The position numbers and the translations under genes were made by a program. Of a stretch of DNA of 64,000 nucleotides, positions 1-11,992 are shown piece by piece. This DNA comes from Leptasterias polaris (lineage: Eukaryota > Echinodermata > Asteroidea > Forcipulatida > Asteriidae). The stretch covers positions 2,108,001 to 2,172,000 of the forward strand of contig JAZGTN010000025.1 in NCBI GenBank assembly GCA_037783415.1. Reading direction: 5' to 3'. The notes beneath the pieces were generated by a model that did no database searches, had not been told where the DNA came from, and worked only from the letters and a program-made list of their open reading frames with translations. The first letter of the stretch is position 1. Each line of letters starts with the position of its first letter.

Positions 1-1
1 G

Positions 2-3000
2 CCCCTGCTGCGTAAGCTAGGAGTACGGGACGGGAAAATTGACGATGTCATTCATGCCCACCCAGGTCATCTCAAAGAGCAGCGGTATCAAGGATTCAAA
101 GAATGGAAGAAAACCAGTCGTTCTAAAGGGACGGTGTCCACACTACTAAGTGCCATGGAGAAATTGAGCCTACAACAGAACATTCGTGAATTCTGCAAGG
201 AGTTAGAGGTGGAACGGGAGTCTGGGATTCAGGTTGAAACAGACTCGGTGCGTCAAGGTAAGTGTAATCGAGTCTTGTTAACTAAAGTGCGTTGATCTAG
301 CTACATGAATGTGTGTGCTGTATAGACGATGTGACCTCTGTTTACATTCAAACCGCCCTCTGTTGACAAGTCTGTTGTCCAAGTCATGTTCCGTCCGGCA
401 AAAAGACGCGTAGTCATGGTAATATTGCGTGTACTTTCTAGCTGGCTGTCAAGTACACAATTGCCCGGCGACATGCGCGCGCATCATGTTATGATTTTCA
501 AATGACGTCAGAGGTCACATCGTCTATAAGAACTTGGTATTGTTATTATTAATATTATTATTAAGATGGTGACACATTTAAAATAATAACTGTAAACACA
601 CAGGTGCAATGTATTGTTGTAACCAGTGATTTTGTGGGTTCTTCATACTTTACTTCATAGTTGGCTTGACATCCAAGTACATGGCAATTTTTGTGTTCAT
701 GCTAAAAAAGGTTTATAAACATAATTATGTATTAAGGTAAATTTGAAATGTAAGAGAAACTACTTACCAATAAAACTGGCGCCAAATTTTCAGACTATTG
801 TCTTCGTCCGGGCTAGACTTCAATATGTACATATTTTGTACACAATTTTAAGGGGGTGAGTTTGACTTTGACTTCCCCAAATGAACTTTCCAGGGTGGAA
901 GTTGTGGATAGCTCCCTTTTTCAAATCCAAAGTGAGATCCCTGCAAGCTAGGCAAAGATGGTGACCAAGTACTAGGATTTCACCCTCAGAAGACCCAACA
1001 TTCCTTTCTTATCTGTTTTTACATATTATTCAAAATAAAAAATCCTCATTGCAGATTTCTCGTGTGCTCTTCATGAGTTGACTTATCCACATCTTAAAGG
1101 GATGTTCGATGAGCTGAAAGATGGTCTGAGACGCCTGTACAATCTGTCGGAATCGCAGCGTGTCAGCTTGCAATACCCACTGACTACTTACTCTGTGAGA
1201 GAGGTAAAGCTTTTTCCTTTTTGAGGCATAGAGCTCTCTGAAACTATTTTACAATGTTCATTTTTTAAATATATTTATTTCCCTCTTCTAGTTTTTAAAC
1301 AAACCACCCAACCAACCCCACCCCTCCAACTCGGACCTTCATTTTGATGGAGTGTGAGTGCAGTCGCTCTCCTCCACACTCCTTCTTAAGTCCTTTTTGT
1401 AGTTTGTGTTTCTATGTATGGTACATTTTTCCCATCACAGGGGATTTCCGTTTTGTCTGCGTTGGATTACTGTAGTCGACAAATTCTACAGAAATATCCT
1501 GATGACAAGATGGCACGCCTTCAGGAGCTACAGAAGGTTTTAAAAGTTTGCGGGACAGGTGTGCGAGCTGAATTTAAGAAGTTTGTCTGCGAAGGAGTTG
1601 TAGGTAAGACCCCCACTGTCTGGTTCCTTGTGTACACAGTAAAAACTGAAGTTCAAGTTTGCCATTGGTTTAAAGGAGACCAGGCTATTTTCATCGACCA
1701 GCCTCATTTTGGTTTCCATAGACGGCAGCAATGTAATTAAGGGTCCGTTATCCAAATTCATGGCATATTCTTATTCCTCATGCATCGCTAATGCAATCTG
1801 TTCAGCTGAGACCAGAACAGCTGTTAAGCACAATACATTGTTTAGCACAGACAAATCTCACTAAGCAGAAACAGGGTTACCAGCCAAACTAATATGTTAT
1901 GTGCATCGTTGGTGACTGGTACACCTGTAAATTGTTTGCTCAGATGAAACAAATTTGCTAAGCACCATTTTCTGCTCAGTAGCTTCATGAAATTCTGGCC
2001 AAGTGCTAACAGCCAACTTAAAACGACTGATCAACACAAACTTGCTCCAGACCGTATACTCTTTACTTAATGGCAGTGAGAGCCTGCCTCCCCCAAAACA
2101 TGCATTTCTATACATTGTAGGCCTGGAATTTCATCTTTGAGAGGGCAAGGCCATTGGCATTTTGCAAAGGGCACTTTGGAAAATTTAAAATCTGTGAGAA
2201 CCTTTTAAGGGCACCAAGGCCAAGACCAGGGCAATAGAGGCCTTGGCCTGCTGAGCCTCCATATAATTCCATCACTGCATTATTGCTACTGGGCCCATGC
2301 TGAATGTTTGCTCAAAGAACAAATCTCTTCAGCTGTTTCTGTTTTAGTCTTATTAGGTTTTGAGGGGAATGGATGATGGCCTCATTTCAAGGCACTTGCA
2401 GCCAGCACGGAAAAACAAATCGAAAACAACATTAGAATAGCTTTTAACATTATTAGCAACAATATTGACTCATTGTTATAATAACTTTGGGTTGTGATCT
2501 GGATTTTGTTTATTCTAGGCCCTCTTCATGGGGAGAGAGATCTGAGAGAATCTGCGGCCAACATCCTTTCAAAAGTTGAAGAAATGCTGAGCGTTGATTA
2601 CGAAGGTAGGTAGCCAGAATGAAGACTGGGCAGTCTTGCTAGCGTTTGAACTCCTATATCCTCTTCCCTATGTCATTCCCTCCAAATGGGTTAGACTTGC
2701 ATAAGGTTGGTACCCCTGACTCTGTGTAAGCACTCGTTGTTCTGGCCCTAGTCCTTCACTTTGGCAATTGGATATGGAAGGACTTGGATCTGTATGGATT
2801 AATAGCAATAGTAACGGTAATCGCATTTTGAAAACAATTTGTTCTGAGCTTGTAGATTTTGGACAGGGTAGAGCAGCCAGAATACACCGATCCATTAAGC
2901 CACGCCCATTTCTCATTGACCAATCACAACCGCGAAATTTGAGCCGTTTGGTGATCTTTGCACTAATGGTGATCGGGTTTCGCGGCTGTGATTGGTCAAC

Positions 3001-3874
3001 TCGTAAGGAGGCGGGGCTTAATGGATCGATCTATTGCCCCTTAAGAGTGACATCATGTGATCGGGATTGGGATCTGTGCTGTCTTGATCAAAGCAGGCCT
3101 GTGGCTGCACTGGAAAGATAAACTCTAATCCAATTACAGCACTTGCACGCGCCCGACCTCCATTTAACATCTGTGAAGAGTGCGCTCACACACATGTGTT
3201 AATCCCTAAGCAAGTCATTGCACTAAATTTATCTTGCAAATTGCTAACTTTATAGAGCAGCCAAAAGTATGCAGGTAACCAGTCACAAACACACGATGAG
3301 GTATGCTGGCTGGTTTTTTTTTTGGTGGTAAGCACAATATTTTGCGCCTTGCTAACTTTTATGCTAAAGCAACTCCATGGAACTCAGCCCAGAAGAACTG
3401 ATGAAAGAATGGAAATGGACTGAGTCATGTTCAATTACATAGAGCTGCTTAAGCACAAAAAGTAGCCAAGCACAATCAAATTTCGCTTACTCATGTACAA
3501 TGTTTGACTGGTATCCTGCTCATTTCTGCTTAGCAGACTCATGTACAATTTGTGGCTGTTTAGCAGACAATTGTTAAGCAGCTGTATGAAATTGGGCCCA
3601 GAACACCGCCCTCGCTAGTAACTTTTGCCGTATTTTGTACACAGGCACAAAAGGCTGGAAAGACTTGACTTCCTGGCTGAAGAAGGAACACGGTGGGGTC
3701 TTTGAAGGTGTGGACAAATACAAAATGGACATTTGGGAGAAGAACAAGGACCCCAAAAATGGAGCACATAACATTCTCCAAGTATGGATGACTACGACCA
3801 AAGCCACTGAAGGAAAGCTGTATGCTTGGCTGGTCCAAAATGGACGGAATGACATTGCAAAGCTTTTGGAATAA
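2..3874 (+). CDS. Death-domain adaptor gene, copy A (5' end outside window), exons 2..257, 1055..1203, 1441..1603, 2519..2605, 3645..3874
   Basis: Five exons join in phase with GT-AG borders: donors GTAAGT after 257, GTAAAG after 1203, GTAAGA after 1603 and GTAGGT after 2605; acceptors before 1055, 1441, 2519 and 3645; stop at 3872-3874. Exon 1 encodes most of a Death domain (LLRKLGVRDGKIDDV, then RYQGFKEWKK and a GTVSTLLSAMEKL helix). Exons 2-4 encode about 130 mostly helical residues (SALDYCSRQILQKYPDDK is typical) that I do not recognise. Exon 5 is a second Death domain (GWKDLTSWLKK ... LQVWMTTTKATEGKLYAWL, ending GRNDIAKLLE). Death domains are protein-interaction modules of apoptosis and innate-immune signalling, so a cytoplasmic adaptor role is inferred. 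Copies B and D show that a coiled-coil first exon should lie upstream of the window. The exon series is certain; the pathway is unknown. Confidence 0.8.
325..524. mobile_element. 200-bp MITE in intron 1 of copy A
   Basis: Perfect 16-bp terminal inverted repeats (GACGATGTGACCTCTG and its complement) are flanked by TATA at 321-324 and 525-528. The equivalent introns of copy D (near 61240) and copy B (near 38221) read straight through with one TATA, so the empty site is visible in the same window. No coding capacity. Superfamily not assigned. Confidence 0.88.
2889..3027. mobile_element. CCAAT-bearing foldback MITE, copy 1
   Basis: Ends GATCCATTAAGCC and GGCTTAATGGATC are inverted repeats. Each arm carries an ATTGGTC/GACCAAT box and a GCGG stretch. 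Further copies lie at 18342..18492 (opposite orientation) and 63621..63770. This copy lacks about 11 bp in the loop compared with the copy at the same intron position in gene D. Confidence 0.8.
3425..3600. mobile_element. GGGCCCAATTTCAT foldback element, diverged copy
   Basis: The right end reads GTTAAGCAGCTGTATGAAAT then TGGGCCC; the left end holds the complementary AGAGCTGCTTAAGCAC. It belongs to the family whose best copy is at 11362..11612. Looser relatives lie near 1800-2000 and 9719-9880. It fills intron 4 of copy A just before the last exon. Confidence 0.5.
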
Positions 3875-4099
3875 AGACAAACGTTTAAGGTACAAAACAG
3901 GATTGGTTTTTCCTGGGGGAGGGGGCAGAAATTGATGTTTATCAATCTGGAAGCTGGCTGAATTACGGTTACTGTCAACCCTACTCTTGGTGAAATTTTG
4001 CATTGAGTTGACTTACCATTTTACCCTTCAACTGCACAGGTTTTGTGTAGTGGCATAAGTGCAGAACTAAATGTGTACAAGTGTGTACTGTGTACTGTG

Positions 4100-4975
4100 T
4101 AGAAGCATTAACCACATTCTATCATAATGCAGGCTGGCATATTTTATCCTTCAAAACCACAGTGGATGATATTGATTGGTCAGACAGTAGGAGGGTTGAC
4201 TGTGTACTCTGTGGATGCATTCACCACATGATATCATAGTGCAGGCTGGCATAGTTTATCATTCAAAAACAGAGTGGATGATATTGATTGGTCAGACAGT
4301 AGGAGGGTTGACTGTGTACTCTGTGGATGCATTCACCACATGATATCATAGTGCAGACTGGCATAGTTTATCATTCAAAACCACAGTGGGTGCTATTGAT
4401 TGGTCAGACAGTAGGAGGGTTGACTGTGTGGATGCATTCACCACATGATATCATAGTGCAGGCTGGCATAGTTTATCATTCAAAACCACAGTGGATGATA
4501 TTGATTGGTCAGACAGTAGGAGGGTTGACTGTGGATGCATTCACCACATGATATCATAGTGCAGGCTGGCATAGTTTATCATTCAAAACCACAGTGGATG
4601 ATATTGATTGGTCAGACAGTAGGAGGGTTGACTGTGTGGATGCATTCACCACATGATATCATAGTGCAGGCTGGCATAGTTTATCATTCAAAACCACAGT
4701 GGATGATATTGATTGGTCAGACAGTAGGAGGGTTGACTGTGTGGATGCATTCACCACATGATATCATAGTGCAGGCTGGCATAGTTTATCATTCAAAACC
4801 ACAGTGGATGATATTGATTGGTCAGACAGTAGGAGGGTTGACTGTGTGGATGCATTCACCACATGATATCATAGTGCAGGCTGGCATAGTTTATCATTCA
4901 AAACCACAGTGGATGATATTGAATGATCAGACAGTAGGAGGGTTGACTGTGAACTGTGTGGATGCATTCAACCAC
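4100..4975 (+). repeat. 105-bp minisatellite, about 8 units
   Basis: GATGCATTCACC recurs at 4214, 4326, 4431, 4534, 4639, 4744, 4849 and 4961, giving spacings of 112, 105, 103, 105, 105, 105 and 112. Units hold a CCAAT-type box (ATTGGTC) and end AGGAGGGTTGACTGTG. The array starts about 230 bp after the stop of copy A. As 105 is a multiple of three, it creates long artificial ORFs with a 35-residue period. The last unit carries the breakpoint of the deletion in copy B. Confidence 0.95.
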
Positions 4976-6477
4976 GTGTTATCATTATTAGCTGTCTGGC
5001 ATAGTTCACGTGTTATTGGAAACTCATTTTCATAAATTCTTCTGTTCTTCCTTATACAGTGCAGCTATCAGATGAATAGAACTCTTGCATTGGCCGCCAA
5101 CGCTGCGCCAATCATAGGTCTCCATTGACCCGAGTGAGGGCGCTGTTTAAGTCTTGTGACATTACGTGCAAGGTGACCCGTGAGGATACAACGTACTAGT
5201 TTGATACGCTTAACTGCTCGGCCATGACACACTGTGAGCCAAGTTTTATTTTTTTGTGCAAGATGTGTCTGGTTTTGTCACAGAGTGCCAATAATGTATA
5301 GCATATAAACTAAACTGAAGTAGACTATTAATTAAGAAACTCTTTTGTTTATTAGTATTTGAACTGGAATATATATATATTTTTTAACAGAAATCATTTG
5401 CAACTCTTATGATAAATTATAAACATTGTACAGGAAGAATTTATAAAAATAACAAAATCTACTATTGTATATAATTTTTATTTCGGAGAACACTCTCCAA
5501 AACTGTCATTATTGAGACAAAATTGCATTGGAAGACCTCCAAGTAAAAGTCACTGTTGTTAAATTTATTTTGATTGCAACAACAAACCCTGATAAAATGT
5601 ATACCCTTTTGGCTTGTTAAAACCCTTACTGTGCACTATACCCTGCTTGAGCCCCAATGGCGACTAAAGTGGCCCAAGATAAGCCACATAAGTAGTTTTG
5701 TCCATACCCAAGCCTACTATCATTGGAAAGAGAAAGATCAGATCTTTCCAATGATTGTAAAATAAAATAAGGTTGCTATTAAGCAATTGCTTTGGAGTGG
5801 AAAGATCCAAAATGCAAAAGACCTCCGGAGCGCCATATGGTTGTGTGCAGAAAAGTGTTTGGGTTTACAGAACACACTGGGGAAATAAACACCAAGAACT
5901 TGATTGGCTGATTTTTGAATTATTTGAAAGGAAAAAGTTAGCCATTTTTTATTGCGTATTATGCTTTAAAATGAAATCTTCAAGGTAATAATAGTTTGTT
6001 TGTACTTATATGAAACGCATACTAATATAGTTAACGCTTTTGTTTTCTTTAGTAGGGTTAGACATACATACCATAACTATTTACAATAGTTAACGCTTTT
6101 TTTTTTTTTTTTTCAGTACTTGAATGTCTTATAAAATAAGATTAATTACAAGGAACTGCTCTAAAGAGAATATTGGATAAATATTTATTATGACAGCAGA
6201 TACAGACCACAATTTAGCTCGGCATTTTCCATATTCTATTTGTTTGTTTGGTGCCAAAATTTGATACTACTGTATTGTCCACATGACTTAATAATGGTTA
6301 ATATGAAAGTGCGGCTAAACTCTTCACAGCCAACTGAATTAAGAATTTGAAAACGGACTAAAATAGTCTGGTTACTATGACAAGACACAAGATGTCTTAC
6401 TCATGAATAAGGCGATTGAAGACCAAAATGTAGGAACACTTTGAGGAGTCTTAACAAATCTCAGAACTGACCAAACC
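4976..6477. other. 3' flank of copy A, duplicated downstream of copy B
   Basis: No gene seen. The stretch aligns piecewise with 38710..40335 behind copy B (shared landmarks: the GCAGCTATCAGATGAATAG start, the TTAAGAAACTCTTTTG block and the GTGATGACGGAGCC block near 6868). It probably holds the untranslated 3' end of the Death-domain gene. Homology runs to about 6990, past the last DLEC1 exon. Confidence 0.6.
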
Positions 6478-9400
6478 TCATACGTCAACTAAGGCCTCAT
6501 GCCGGCTGTCATATGACCCTTCACCTCTGACCTCTAGCTCCTGGGGTGTTTCTCCCAGCATTCCCTGGAAAACGAACTTGCCCTTGTATGCAATACTATG
6601 CCTGTAAATGAGCAAAATGTTAACACAAATTAAGGGTCAACTAACATGTTATAATACTTCTTTCTTAAGCAACAATGACATGTACTCTATTTGGGGGGGG
6701 GGGGCGATCTTAGAAAGCGCTAAATCAACTAATTTTTACCTGCTCAGCACAGGAAATAAAAAGTCTGTCAAAAACATTGTACTGTCACGATCCCAGCACA
6801 GTAGCAATCATGGCAGGAGCTTTTAGTGATTAAAACACTAAACAAAATGTAATAACTGCTCCAAAAGTGATGACGGAGCCTGGGGGCCGTGGTTTGGGAA
6901 AAGGCCCTGGTATGCTGGACATCACATGTCTAAACTGTTTACAACAGCAGCTGAGATTAAATAAAAATGTAATTTTTGTAATCTCGGAAGTGTTTGTATC
7001 GTGGTTTCTTTTTGTGTCAATGTCTGTTTTTGATGCTCTACTGCCCAACTGGCCTATGCCACAAGAGACTGTCTACAGTACACAAGCCATGGGATTCCAC
7101 GTAATACCAGCTGTACAAACAGCAGAAACGCATGCACCCAATGCTAGCCTGGTAAGTGTGGTAAATCGTGTCAGTGTATAGAAGTGTTTTTTAAGTCCTG
7201 GTTGTGACACTTGTGTCCTTCAGCAAGATACTTAACCATAATTACTGTGCCTTCGGATGGGACGTACATTTGTGTGTGTAAGGTTGTACGTCATATGTGT
7301 TGTGTAATGTACGTAAAAGAACCCAGTGCACTTAATGTTGGCCGCATATTGCACCACAGCACATTGTAAACCAGTACATTGTGCTATGTAAAGGTCTCAT
7401 ACTTCAAAAACATAGCACCGCATACCTTGCAGGAAAAATACTGAATGTTGGAGTGCTATGAGCGCCACTTATTGACAGATTTGAACGCTATATAAGAAGC
7501 CACTATTATTATATGTTTAACATACCTGGCCGTGAAGTGGACTTTGAGGGTAACTTTGCTGCAAGAGACATGGGTGATATGAGCTTCCAGGAATCCTGTT
7601 GAGGGAACAACGTTGAAGATTTCCTCGCTGCCTTCAGTCTGATCTACGACTGATGAGAGAGATTGATAAAACAGAAAGTTTGAACTATGCTGGTATAAGC
7701 TCTTCAGGGATTAGAAATTCCAGTAAAATTTCCCCTGAATTCATGCATATTCATGTCTACCTGGTAAAAACATTTGCAGTTATGCGCTTTGATCTACCTC
7801 TGATTGAAGATACTGTTCCCAGAATCTCCCTGAAATCTGTTACACCAGGGGTTACTGAAAGAAGGAAATTACATCATTTCAACATCTCGCATACCTCCTT
7901 GAATTTAAGTCCAACTTTCAGACCTTTTCGTGTAGGAATGACTATTACCCCTGGTTCTACAACTCATTTGTGAGGAACGTAACCATTTGCCAATCAGCTC
8001 AGACCCAGTCAGCATAGAGCAGAAAGGACTTATAAAAGACCTCGAAAGTTGGCCAAGACCAGAAGGGCATTATAAGACCTACAAGGACCCACCAGTCAGC
8101 TCAGAGCAGAAAGGACTTCTACCCCATTGTGCGTGTATAAGTCCTTTCTGCTCCGAGTACACTGGGTGTTTCTAGGTCTATTAAGTCCTTTCTGCTCTGA
8201 GTCCACTGGGTGTTTCTAGGTCTATTAAGTCCTGCTCTGAGCCAACGAGACATTACTTCAGTACGTAAAGATGGTTGTCATGAGGTCATGAGTACAATGC
8301 GTATTCTAGAACCAATAAGAGTAATTTGAGTCTGCTCCAAATAATGTATTAAGGATCCTCAACCAACAGAGCAATGGAGGGGCTTTAATTATAGCGGCCC
8401 TATGAGGGTCACTTTTAGTACAGGGTACCAGTACAAAAAAGTCCTCGAGTATTAATATAGAAGTAATACAAGTCTGCTTGGAAAGAGGAAAAAACTCACC
8501 AGACTGAACGATCCAGCGGCTGAGCATGTGGGGTTACTGATGGTCACTTCCAGTTCCAGCTGTTGGGACACTAGGCATGTACCGAAGTCCAACTGGGCAG
8601 GGGCCACTCGGATGGAGGGGATGATGATCATGGCATACAATGGAAGTTTCTGAGTGCAAAGAGAAATAGACCTTTATTAGAAACCGGGTGCTCAGTAAAC
8701 ATCCGAAACCTATGCCCTTTTTCGGAACCACAGGTTGAGCTTCCGGCCTAGGCTCCATCTGCAAGTAACTGACGGAGCCCAAGCCAAAGCTGTGGTTTTG
8801 AAAAAGACTCTTAACTTCCATATTAATAATATTTTCATGTCAGTGCCTGCACGTCACCCCCCCCCCCCCCCCCCCCCCCCCGCCCCACATGGGTGCAGTG
8901 AATGTGCAGTGGGTATGGCGGGCGGGGCTTAATGGTTGATTGTCCCGTACTGACTGGAAATTCGGTCGTACCTGTACGGCAGTGTTGCTGTACTGTATCT
9001 CCAAATCCTTCCTGATGATGATTCGGTGTTCCTCTTCATGCTTGGTCAGACAGATGCCGTTGTGCTCCTCTCCTACGCCCAGCTTCAACAGGGAGAGCTC
9101 CAACAGGTCCACACAGAGCTGAAAGGCAACTTGGATCTGTACAGATGCATGAAAAAACAAAAAGAATTTGCCACGGCATATTTAGTGTTATGTTACGGGA
9201 TTGACTAGAGGAAAATAACTAACACTCAGAGGTTTATGGATGAATATCGTACACAAAGTACTTTATTGGAGCAATCAGCTTAGTGGTCACACTCCTTAAC
9301 TTCACTCTACTCATTCTCTAATCTCTACTTGATGTTCAGTTTTAATAAGGAATCTTCCAGGGAAAAAACAATTGTTAGTTTGTCTTGACCACTCATACAT

Positions 9401-11840
9401 GAATTAGTCAAGCATTCTGTGAATCCAGGATCTGATCTGACCGTCATTAACAATGAGTCAGTCCCTTAGAATTGGGATGACCATCACATAACATTACCCT
9501 AAATTTGTAACATTAATGTATCCCATCACAAAAGAGAAGCTCTGTGAAAATAATGAAATATCTAGTCACCCTTGGGTTTGCATGTCAATCCAGAACAGTT
9601 TGGGCGACATTAAGTTTGAACAGTTTCAAACACCGTTTTGGGGGAAACTGACAAAAGGAAAATGACATAACATCAATATTTAATCAAGGGAGCGGTTAAG
9701 TACACCAGACTAAAGTTCTGGGCACAATTTCATTGAGCTGCTTAGAAAGACAATTTTGATTAAAGATTTTCTGCTAAGCAAAAATTAGCAGGATAGCAGT
9801 TAATACAGATAATACATGTGCTTTGACCGGTAACCTTTTTCTGGTTAGCATAATTTTGTTGTTCTAAGCTACTTTCTCGTGTTTAAAGGGTGTGTACAAC
9901 ATTGGTAAGATTGAAAATAAAAATGTGTTCACAGATTTGCACACATGTAACTTACATGGTATAAAGATGGTCATAGTGGAAAACTTTAATTGGAATAGTT
10001 TTGCTTGAAATGCTATAGTGTTTTAGGAAATGAGTAAAACAAATAGTCTTTATCACTAGCGATAAAATCCAAAGTTTGAAAACAGTACAAACATGTAACG
10101 GGGTTTTTCACTGTTTTCTCACGACTCTGTAGACCGATTTAGCTGAAACTTTCACATGTTTGGTATTTCATGTATTTGTTGGGTCACATCTATTGTGGAT
10201 CTTGGTGTAGTCAGAGTGTGGATAATTTTTGTGAAGTTTCAAGTGCGTAACAAGAATGCTGTTTCAAAGGAAACAACGTTTTTGCCACGACACAATGATT
10301 TTGTCATCTCACCTGAAGATTCTTCTGGGGTGGAAGGCCTATCAACTGGTCTCCATTAGACACCGCCAGTTGACTCCTACCCTTGCCTGACCCTGGCTCT
10401 GTGCTGAGCAGCACGAAGGGTTCAGGCGTGACCAGGCGGAATGCTAGTGGCGTCTGCGTGGCATTGGTGAGGTTGGCCGCCTGACTCTTGAAGAAGGGGG
10501 AGGCAAATCGGGTAGGGTCGTTCGATTGGAGCAGGTCTCTGGCAGCAGTGTGGTAGCACATGCCTTCATCATCCACCGTTTCAACTGTGAGTCTGAGGTT
10601 TGGACAAAAAAGAGGTCTTTCTTGAGTTAAGCCTGCCAAAGTGTTACCACAGTGTGCTGATTGTCTGTCTGTCCATGAATCAACAGAAGGCACAGCAGTT
10701 GCTACTCCACACTTAATCTCTACAAATCAAGACAAGGTATTATAGTCAAGTTAAGGTTGTTTTAAAGACTTCTCTATCTCAATGCATACTCTCTATGAAG
10801 CAAGAGAAGGCACAAATACTGCTACTATTGGCAATATAAAGCTCCTGGGCAACACTAACTTCTCTCCAGGAAACAAGATAAGATAAGGTTTTGGCAATCA
10901 ACTGCTTCAATCTCCTCCTTGACAGACACAACCTTTTGTAGACCTTTATCATTGTGCGGCCATCTTGATTTTCTCCCATTGTACTCAATGTAACCAAACT
11001 GAGGCTGGAAGGAAAAATAGGCTGGTTCCTTTTTGTACAATGAATATTGAAATCCATTACTGTTACTAGATGCAGGGAACATGACCAAGATGGTGGCACT
11101 ATAAAGGTCTTTTCTACTTACAGAGCTGGCTTGAGAGTCATTTTTTCTCAAGTCAAGTCGCAAGTCATATTTGCTCAAGTCAAGTCAAGTCAAGTCACAT
11201 GTCATTTTTTCTCAAGTCAAGTCAAGTTGCAAGTCAATGAAATTGACGAATCGAGTCTGACTCGAGTCCAAGTCACCGACTTGAGTCAACAACACTGCTT
11301 CTGGAACACAATCACATAAATTTCTTTGCATTGTGAGTGGCTTCTGGGTTCATGACAGCCAGGGCCCAATTTCATGGCTCTGCTTACTGCTGAAATCTGC
11401 GCTGACGATCACCATTCTCCGCTTACTTTGCAAGCACCGAATTTCTGCACTAGCTGTGTAAGCGAACAATGCCTAGTAATGTGGAGTACGAACGCGCACG
11501 AGCAAAAATTTCCAAATAACCTGTGAAATAGGCTCAACGGAAGCGCGGCATTCCCTGCTTCTGTAAGCGCCGATTCTTTGCTTACAGTAAGCAGAGCCAT
11601 GAAATTGGGCCCAAGATGAAATGCTTCATGCAAATCAAGAAACTCACAACGCAGAAACCCCATCATACCTTACAGATGAGGTTCTCAGTGTAGCTGCCCC
11701 ACATGCGAGAACGGCTCCAGCAAACCGGAGGACGAGGAGACGACGAATGCCACACCCCCTTGGCGTAGTCCGCTTTGATCTGGGATAAAGTTGAACTTTG
11801 AGGGTCGGCCAGGTAGGATGTGCGACTCAGAAGACCACGC
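6478..11840 (-). CDS. DLEC1: DLEC1-like (CFAP81) ciliary ASH/MSP-domain protein, 3' exons
   Basis: Six - strand exons: 11669..11840, 10313..10584 (or up to about 10723), 8972..9136, 8500..8649, 7526..7650 (acceptor may be 7643) and 6478..6601 with the stop. Donors read GTATGA, GTGAGA, GTACGA, GTGAGT and GTATGT. Phases agree for 10584 to 8972 to 8500 and for 7526 to 6601. They do not agree for 11669 to 10584 or 8500 to 7650, so at least one exon is missing at each. ASH/MSP hallmarks are SQAANLTNATQTPLAFRL, AQLDFGTCLVSQQLELEV and STGFLEAHI ... VHFTAR; the C-terminus is LEVRGEGSYDSRHEALVDV. The order and the RGxGSYD end match what I remember of DLEC1, a protein of the cilium; HYDIN or CFAP74 relatives are the alternative. 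5' exons lie to the right or are unrecognised. A weak candidate for the missing exon lies at about 7900-7965 (frame with PTRKGLKVGLKFKE). Confidence 0.7.
7190..7510 (+). mobile_element. SINE body, head missing
   Basis: Shares CTTCGGATGGGACGTA, GTAAAAGAACCCAGTGCACT and the end TATATAAGAAGCCACTATTA with the tRNA-headed SINE at 36855..37789. It lies in the last intron of the DLEC1-like gene. Confidence 0.65.
7986..8240. repeat. Mixed-orientation repeats of AGAGCAGAAAGGACTT
   Basis: AGAGCAGAAAGGACTT occurs twice on + (about 8016 and 8104) and its complement AAGTCCTTTCTGCTC twice (about 8141 and 8186), plus a shortened copy near 8226. A 46-bp direct repeat around ACTGGGTGTTTCTAGGTC covers 8140-8230. 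It lies in an intron of the DLEC1-like gene and can fold into alternative hairpins. Confidence 0.7.
8857..8881 (+). repeat. Poly-C run, 25 nt
   Basis: Uninterrupted run of C in a DLEC1 intron. Shorter runs occur at about 14407, 14820, 27124, 27290, 27752, 43966 and 51980. Run lengths are unreliable in assemblies. Confidence 0.9.
9885..10190. mobile_element. MITE of the GTGTGTACAACATTGGTAA family, one end lost
   Basis: Left end AAAGGGTGTGTACAACATTG. The body follows the complete - orientation copy at 57512..57870 as far as the GGGTCACATC motif, then homology fades before the right terminus. Intronic. Confidence 0.6.
11121..11297. mobile_element. Shrunken hAT-type MITE with CAAGTC arrays
   Basis: The right end CAACAACACTG and the inner CAAGTCAAGTCAAGTC tracts are the complement of the 11993..12574 element. 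The left end CAGAGCTGG is a poor version of the CAGTGTTGT terminus, and I find no convincing 8-bp duplication. Probably an internal-deletion derivative. Confidence 0.6.
11362..11612. mobile_element. GGGCCCAATTTCAT foldback MITE, best copy
   Basis: 251 bp with about 26 bp of perfect terminal inverted repeat: GGGCCCAATTTCATGGCTCT continuing to GCTTAC, mirrored at 11587-11612. No coding capacity. It sits just downstream of the 11669..11840 exon in - sense. Confidence 0.85.
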
Positions 11841-11992
11841 CTAAATAGATGCAACATTTAAAGAGTCTATGACAATTTGACTTTGCAGGGTTGGATTACG
11901 CATTCCCTAGGCCCTTGGCACCAATGTTTCGTAGGCCCTATAGGTGTGGTGTATATGCATGGGAAAATACTGTAGTCAGAGTAGCCACTAGC

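Noticed and set aside
4327..5035. ORFs of 74 and 166 codons with a repeated MHSPHDIIVQAGIVYHSKPQ unit
   Set aside because: They arise because the 105-bp minisatellite is a multiple of three. No splice or start context, and the unit length varies out of frame in places.
7745..7965. Two candidate DLEC1 exons filling the phase gap (PTRKGLKVGLKFKE and FREILGTVSSIRGRSK frames)
   Set aside because: The first has an ASH-like feel, but phases do not fit the neighbours and the implied intron between them would be only about 40 bp. Kept as a hint only.
10855..11178. 107-codon - strand ORF between DLEC1 exons
   Set aside because: It contains repeat-like words (AAAATCAAGATGGCCGCAC) common in intergenic animal DNA, and the frame shows no domain pattern.
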